From: Nymphaea colorata
Lineage: Eukaryota; Streptophyta; Magnoliopsida; Nymphaeales; Nymphaeaceae
DNA: 44,788 nt
Direction of reading: 5' to 3'
Assembly: GCF_008831285.2 (NCBI RefSeq)
Contig: NW_022204894.1
Location: 1-44,788 of the forward strand
Made by a program: the position numbers and the translations under genes. The notes under the pieces are model-generated. The model was not told where the DNA came from. It saw nothing but the letters and a program-made list of their open reading frames with translations, and made no database searches. Positions 44,717-44,788 of the stretch are shown in pieces. The stretch's first letter is position 1; every line of letters starts with the position of its first letter.

Positions 44717-44788
44717 TGGGGTTGGGGTTGGGGTTGGGGTTGGGGGGGTTGGGGTTGGGGTTGGGGTTGGGGTTGGGTTGGGGTTGGG
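44717..44788. repeat. Right telomere of chromosome B, G4T2
   Basis: GGGGTT units to the last base, with one run of seven Gs and two GGGTT units. The irregular units are typical of read errors in homopolymers or of natural telomerase slippage. Confidence 0.96.

Overview
The window is macronuclear DNA of a ciliate, most likely a peritrich (Vorticella/Zoothamnium/Campanella type). Both ends carry C4A2/G4T2 telomere repeats. UAA and UAG are sense codons and only UGA ends genes. At positions that are invariant or nearly so in SMC1, ABC transporter, ubiquitin protease and rhomboid proteins, the reassigned codons sit where the family has glutamate, not glutamine. This is the peritrich nuclear code (UAR = Glu). 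Introns are tiny, 19-22 nt, GT...AG. All coordinates below assume this code.

Layout. A second pair of telomeric tracts, in the orientation of a right end (18980-19030) followed by a left end (19069-19099), lies inside the window with a 38 nt spacer. The window therefore looks like two complete chromosomes: A, 1-19030 (about 19.0 kb), and B, 19069-44788 (about 25.7 kb).

Chromosome A holds three tandem genes for secreted cysteine-rich proteins (1006-4302), an MFSD1-like transporter and an Rh/ammonium-transporter-like gene (4707-7651, minus), and a very large type I membrane protein (7816-12741, minus). Next come a GRASP Golgi-stacking/secretion protein (12823-13893), a protein with the architecture of the telomere protein Rap1 (14087-14948), a diverged tandem duplication (about 15.5-17.1 kb), and three small genes of unknown function that reach to within 27 bp of the telomere.

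Chromosome B holds a small unknown gene, cohesin SMC1 (20206-23822, minus), a full-length ABCB exporter (24074-27909, minus), a USP-type ubiquitin protease (29048-32307, minus), a small unknown gene, an Atg8-like gene, and a rhomboid protease (33230-34192, minus). The right third is a giant gene of roughly 9.5 kb for a surface protein with signal peptide, beta-rich repeats, furin-like CxxC repeats, about six membrane segments and a long charged tail.

Many genes contain one or more apparent single-base deletions, usually in homopolymers. Reading frames jump while the protein family stays recognisable on both sides. I read this as uncorrected long-read error rather than pseudogenisation, so internal frames of the longest genes are approximate. 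The genes do not form one pathway; secretory, surface and membrane proteins dominate. I see no rRNA, tRNA, CRISPR array or bacterial-type operon.
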